Assembly: GCA_964428185.1 (NCBI GenBank)
Contig: CAYRXH010000092.1
Coordinates: 1 to 9,128, forward strand
Length of the DNA: 9,128 nt
Direction: 5' to 3'
Source: CAYMAZ01 sp964428185
Lineage (GTDB): Bacteria; Bacteroidota; Bacteroidia; Bacteroidales; DTU049
The notes below the pieces were generated by a model. That model saw nothing but the letters and a program-made list of their open reading frames with translations, had not been told where the DNA came from and ran no database searches. Shown here in pieces: positions 5,752 to 9,128 of this stretch. Made by a program: the position numbers and the translations under genes. Numbering within the stretch: the stretch's first letter is position 1; each line of letters begins with the position of its first letter.

Positions 5752-8700
5752 TTATTTCTCGCTCATCATAGTGTTCAGAATACTGACAGCTTCACTGATA
5801 CTCGCTGCGTTTGAAAACCTTATATATAACTGCCCATGATCGCCTTTCTTCATAATACAAGATGAAGGATTATCAAAAACATATTGTAAAATACGACCAT
5901 AAATTTCAGAGCGAAAAAACCGTTCATCATGGGTCTCCAGAAAAAAAACAGTCATCTTTCCATGTTTCAGAACTACTTTAACAATTCCTGCCTTTCTGGC
6001 CAACCACCTCAATCTGATAGCATGTATCAGTTCAATCGTCCTTACTGGCAGTGGACCAAATCGGTCACGCAGCCTGTTTTCAAAAGCCAGCAACTGCTTT
6101 TCACTCTGCAGAGAATCCAGATCTTTGTATAATGCCAGTCTCTCATTGAAATTACTCACATAATCATCTGGTATAAGAAGACTCATGTCTGTTTCCAGCT
6201 GACAATCCTTAACAAATCTTGAAGGATCTGAATAATCCGGCTCTTCCGCATTCTCTTCTGTTCTGATTTCATTAAGAGCTTCATCCAGAATTTTCTTATA
6301 CATTTCATATCCGATTTCTGAAATAAAACCACTCTGTTCAGCGCCCAGCATATTCCCTGCTCCTCTGATGTCAAGGTCCCTCATTGCAATCTGAAGTCCG
6401 CTCCCCAGTTCAGAATATTCAGTCAGTGCTTTAATTCGCTTTCTTGACTGCTCATTGAGGGTTACCATAGGTGGAGTTATCAGATAACAGAACGCCTTAC
6501 GGTTTGAACGTCCTACTCTGCCTCTGAGCTGATGAAGATCACTCAATCCGAAATGATGTGCATCGTTGATTATCATTGTGTTCGCATTTGGGATATCTAT
6601 ACCTGATTCAATGATTGCAGTGCTGACAAACACGTCAAATTTTCCTTCAATAAAATCAAGGACAATGGTTTCCAGTTCCTTTCCATCCATTTGCCCGTGT
6701 CCTGTTTTTACAATTATTGCAGGACACAACTTGCGAACCATTGCTGCCACTTCATTGATATTTTGAATTTTATTATTAATAAAAAACACCTGACCACCCC
6801 GGTTCACTTCATACATTATGATTTCGGAAATTCGCCTCATATTAAAGTTGATCACCTCAGTATGTACAGGCTGTCTATTGGGTGGAGGCGTGTTGATGAT
6901 AGACAGATCTCTGGCACCCATGAGAGAAAACTGCAGAGTTCGGGGAATAGGAGTTGCTGTCAGTGTGAGAGTATCAACATTCACCCTCAGTTGCCTGATT
7001 TTCTCTTTTGCAGAAACGCCAAACTTCTGTTCTTCATCAATAACCAGCAATCCGAGGTCTTTAAATTCAACATTCTTTCCAAGTAGTTTATGTGTACCGA
7101 TGATAATATCGATGGCACCGCTTCTGAGATCATCAAGTAATTTTTTGGTCTCAGCCGCAATACGGAATCTGTTCAGATACTCCACGCGGGCAGGCAAATC
7201 TTTCAGCCTCTGTGAGAACGTATGAAAATGCTGAAGTGCTAATATTGTCGTAGGCACCAACACCGCAGTCTGCTTTCCGCTTGCAGCAGCCTTAAATGCA
7301 GCACGAATTGCCACTTCTGTCTTTCCAAAACCAACATCACCGCACACAAGTCTATCCATTGGAAAATCAGCTTCCATATCTGCTTTCACATCCTCCGTAG
7401 CCTTTGCCTGATCTTCTGTATCCTCATACATAAAAGAAGCCTCAAGTTCATACTGCAAATAAGAATCCGGCTGAAAGGCAAAACCCTTTGATGTTTTTCT
7501 TTGGGCATACAGTTTAATAAGCTCACGTGCAATATCCTTCACCTTTGATTTTGCCTTATACTTCTTCTGCTGCCATGATCCGGAGCCAATTTTGTCAAGC
7601 TGTGGTTCTGTTCCTTCCCTGCCAGTATATTTTGAAATCTTATGCAGAGAATGAATACTTACTGACAACAAATCATTGTTTTTATAAACAATTCGAATTG
7701 CTTCCTGTTCTTTGCCATTTACTTCAACTTTTTCAAGTCCGGCATACTGGCCTACGCCATAATCAACATGAACCACATAATCTCCGGGTTGTATATTCTT
7801 CAGATCTCTTACTGTTATCGCTTCTGCATTAGAGTATCTTTCTGAAAATCTGTATCTGTGATATCTTTCAAATATCTGATGATCGGTGAGGACAGCAATA
7901 CCTGATGCAGTGTCAATGAATCCCTGATGCAACGACTGCCTGATAAACTGAATATGATCTAATACTTTTTCACCATTCTGTGCTTCCATGTCATCAATGA
8001 TCATATCAAGTCTCTTCATCTGCGCATCATTTTCACAGATGATGTAAGTTTTCAGTCCTGCATCCCTGTACTCATGCAAAGTATGAAACAGAACATTATA
8101 ATTTTTTGCAAAAACAGGGTGTGGCTTCATCCCAAAATCAACCCCCTCATCATCGGATTTTAATTCGTTCTGGGTAATTTCAATTTGCAGATATTGTTTC
8201 ATTCTCTCTGACACATCTTCCGGTCTTAGAAAATTTCTCAATAATTCAGAAGTATCTGTTTCTTCTGCAAACTCATAATCAGCAAATCTCTGGAATTCAC
8301 TTTCAAGGATTTCCCCTATCTGTTCTTTAGGAATCGTCCAGAAAATTGTTCCAGAAGGAAGAATATCAAAAATTTCTGATGAATTTTTCAAAACGCTCTG
8401 AGCCATATTGGGCAAAATCATCACTTTTTCATGCATCGCTACTGATTCCTGTGTCAGAGGATTGAAACTACGTATGCTTTCAACCTGATCACCGCTGAAT
8501 TCTATTCGATAGGGCCGATCATAAGAATATGCAAACACATCAATAATTCCACCCCTCAGAGCAAACTGTCCGGGTTCATACACATATTCTGTCTGAGTAA
8601 AGCCAAAAGACCAGAACAGTTCAATCATAAAATCCATTGAAACAGCCTCATTGACTGAAAGGTTGAGTGCAGAACCTTCAATTTTATCTTTCTGAATTAC

Positions 8701-9123
8701 TGGTTCAATAAGACTTTGCGGAGTGCATACAATAATCAATGGTTCTTTTCGGGCAGCAATCCTGTGAAGCACATTACTTCTGTAAAGCACATTAACATTA
8801 TCCTGCGAAACAAAATCGTAAGGATTATTGTATGAGGGAGGAAAATACAATATCTTTTTTTTCTGAGGGTCATTTTCACTATCACTAGTCATGGTTTCAA
8901 GATCATTCATCATGTGCAAAGCAGACTCCCTGTCGGGCATAACAATCAACGTCAGTTTTCCGGATTTCTTTCTGACAGAATACGCTATCATTGCAAGTGC
9001 AGAACCATGCAAGCCCCGTACTTTTATAATCTTATTTCCTGAATTTTCGGCAAAATCCAAAACACAACCAACCCTAGTGTCATTCACATATCTGCTACCT
9101 ACTGCTGAAATATCAATTGCCAT
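5752..9123 (-). CDS. mfd: Transcription-repair coupling factor Mfd
   Basis: Mfd is an ATP-driven DNA translocase that removes RNA polymerase stalled at lesions and recruits UvrA for nucleotide excision repair. The 1123 residues cover the full domain order. The N-terminal UvrB-like module spans about 31-240, with RGGIIDVFAYS and the Y/F-rich strand after it at 190-227. The CarD-like RNA-polymerase-interacting domain lies at about 442-500 (QPGDYVVHVDYGVGQYAGLE). The RecG-like helicase core has Walker A GDVGFGKTE (595-603), DEEQ (696-699), TATPIPRT (722-729), SGID (840-843) and arginine-finger motif QLRGRVGRS (865-873). The TRCF C-terminal domain lies at about 975-1075. All key residues are present and no frameshift is visible. 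The ATG at 9121-9123 is five bases from the window edge; the frame stays open beyond it, so a slightly earlier start or a ribosome-binding region cannot be judged, although the length suits the family. The stop TAA is at 5752-5754. Confidence 0.98.
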   Translation of the reverse strand: MAIDISAVGSRYVNDTRVGCVLDFAENSGNKIIKVRGLHGSALAMIAYSVRKKSGKLTLIVMPDRESALHMMNDLETMTSDSENDPQKKKILYFPPSYNNPYDFVSQDNVNVLYRSNVLHRIAARKEPLIIVCTPQSLIEPVIQKDKIEGSALNLSVNEAVSMDFMIELFWSFGFTQTEYVYEPGQFALRGGIIDVFAYSYDRPYRIEFSGDQVESIRSFNPLTQESVAMHEKVMILPNMAQSVLKNSSEIFDILPSGTIFWTIPKEQIGEILESEFQRFADYEFAEETDTSELLRNFLRPEDVSERMKQYLQIEITQNELKSDDEGVDFGMKPHPVFAKNYNVLFHTLHEYRDAGLKTYIICENDAQMKRLDMIIDDMEAQNGEKVLDHIQFIRQSLHQGFIDTASGIAVLTDHQIFERYHRYRFSERYSNAEAITVRDLKNIQPGDYVVHVDYGVGQYAGLEKVEVNGKEQEAIRIVYKNNDLLSVSIHSLHKISKYTGREGTEPQLDKIGSGSWQQKKYKAKSKVKDIARELIKLYAQRKTSKGFAFQPDSYLQYELEASFMYEDTEDQAKATEDVKADMEADFPMDRLVCGDVGFGKTEVAIRAAFKAAASGKQTAVLVPTTILALQHFHTFSQRLKDLPARVEYLNRFRIAAETKKLLDDLRSGAIDIIIGTHKLLGKNVEFKDLGLLVIDEEQKFGVSAKEKIRQLRVNVDTLTLTATPIPRTLQFSLMGARDLSIINTPPPNRQPVHTEVINFNMRRISEIIMYEVNRGGQVFFINNKIQNINEVAAMVRKLCPAIIVKTGHGQMDGKELETIVLDFIEGKFDVFVSTAIIESGIDIPNANTMIINDAHHFGLSDLHQLRGRVGRSNRKAFCYLITPPMVTLNEQSRKRIKALTEYSELGSGLQIAMRDLDIRGAGNMLGAEQSGFISEIGYEMYKKILDEALNEIRTEENAEEPDYSDPSRFVKDCQLETDMSLLIPDDYVSNFNERLALYKDLDSLQSEKQLLAFENRLRDRFGPLPVRTIELIHAIRLRWLARKAGIVKVVLKHGKMTVFFLETHDERFFRSEIYGRILQYVFDNPSSCIMKKGDHGQLYIRFSNAASISEAVSILNTMMSEK

Positions 9124-9128
9124 AACTG

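Noticed and set aside
6691..7225. Plus-strand open frames of 131 and 135 codons
   Set aside because: They lie opposite the conserved Mfd helicase core and mirror its codon pattern; no independent support.

Overview
The window looks like a Bacteroidota chromosome segment, probably from the Bacteroidales/Marinilabiliales side. The evidence is a TonB-dependent receptor with an N-terminal carboxypeptidase-regulatory-like domain, a partner lipoprotein of the DUF5689 type, gene starts without Shine-Dalgarno sequences but with A-rich leaders, a TTG/TAnnTTTG-like promoter, and a Mfd of the length usual in the phylum. Species cannot be named from the sequence.

Layout. Positions 2-2557 (+) hold a TonB-dependent outer-membrane receptor cut at its 5' end by the window edge. 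A lipoprotein gene follows 40 bp later (2598-3878, +) and ends in a hairpin terminator near 3899-3931. From the other end, mfd (5752-9123, -) is followed by a short ssb (5188-5538, -), which ends in a strong hairpin terminator at 5139-5168. The two gene pairs therefore converge on the interval 3932-5138.

That convergent interval holds the most interesting object in the window. A single-domain HUH/Y1 transposase gene of the IS200/TnpA-REP (RAYT) type (4299-4760, -) lies between two direct copies of a block of about 284 bp (3977-4260 and 4789-5072, offset 812 bp) that differ at one base. Each block is full of hairpins. It has four GTCCC-N4-GGGAC palindromes arranged as two 93-bp-spaced units, a GGAG/CTCC hairpin, a GC-rich GCCCC...GGGGC hairpin, and a CATGCC-GTCA-GGTATG hairpin whose foot is two bases from the right boundary of the homology. 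This resembles a REP/BIME array with its dedicated transposase, or a Y1 element with duplicated composite ends. I know of RAYT/REP pairs as a family, but this particular arrangement is my reading of the sequence.

Working together. The receptor and lipoprotein probably form one operon for a surface uptake or binding function of unknown substrate. Mfd (transcription-coupled repair) and the short SSB are codirectional, but a weak terminator and a separate promoter between them suggest that ssb is transcribed on its own. The transposase module seems to be an insertion in a permissive convergent intergenic space, insulated by terminators on both sides.
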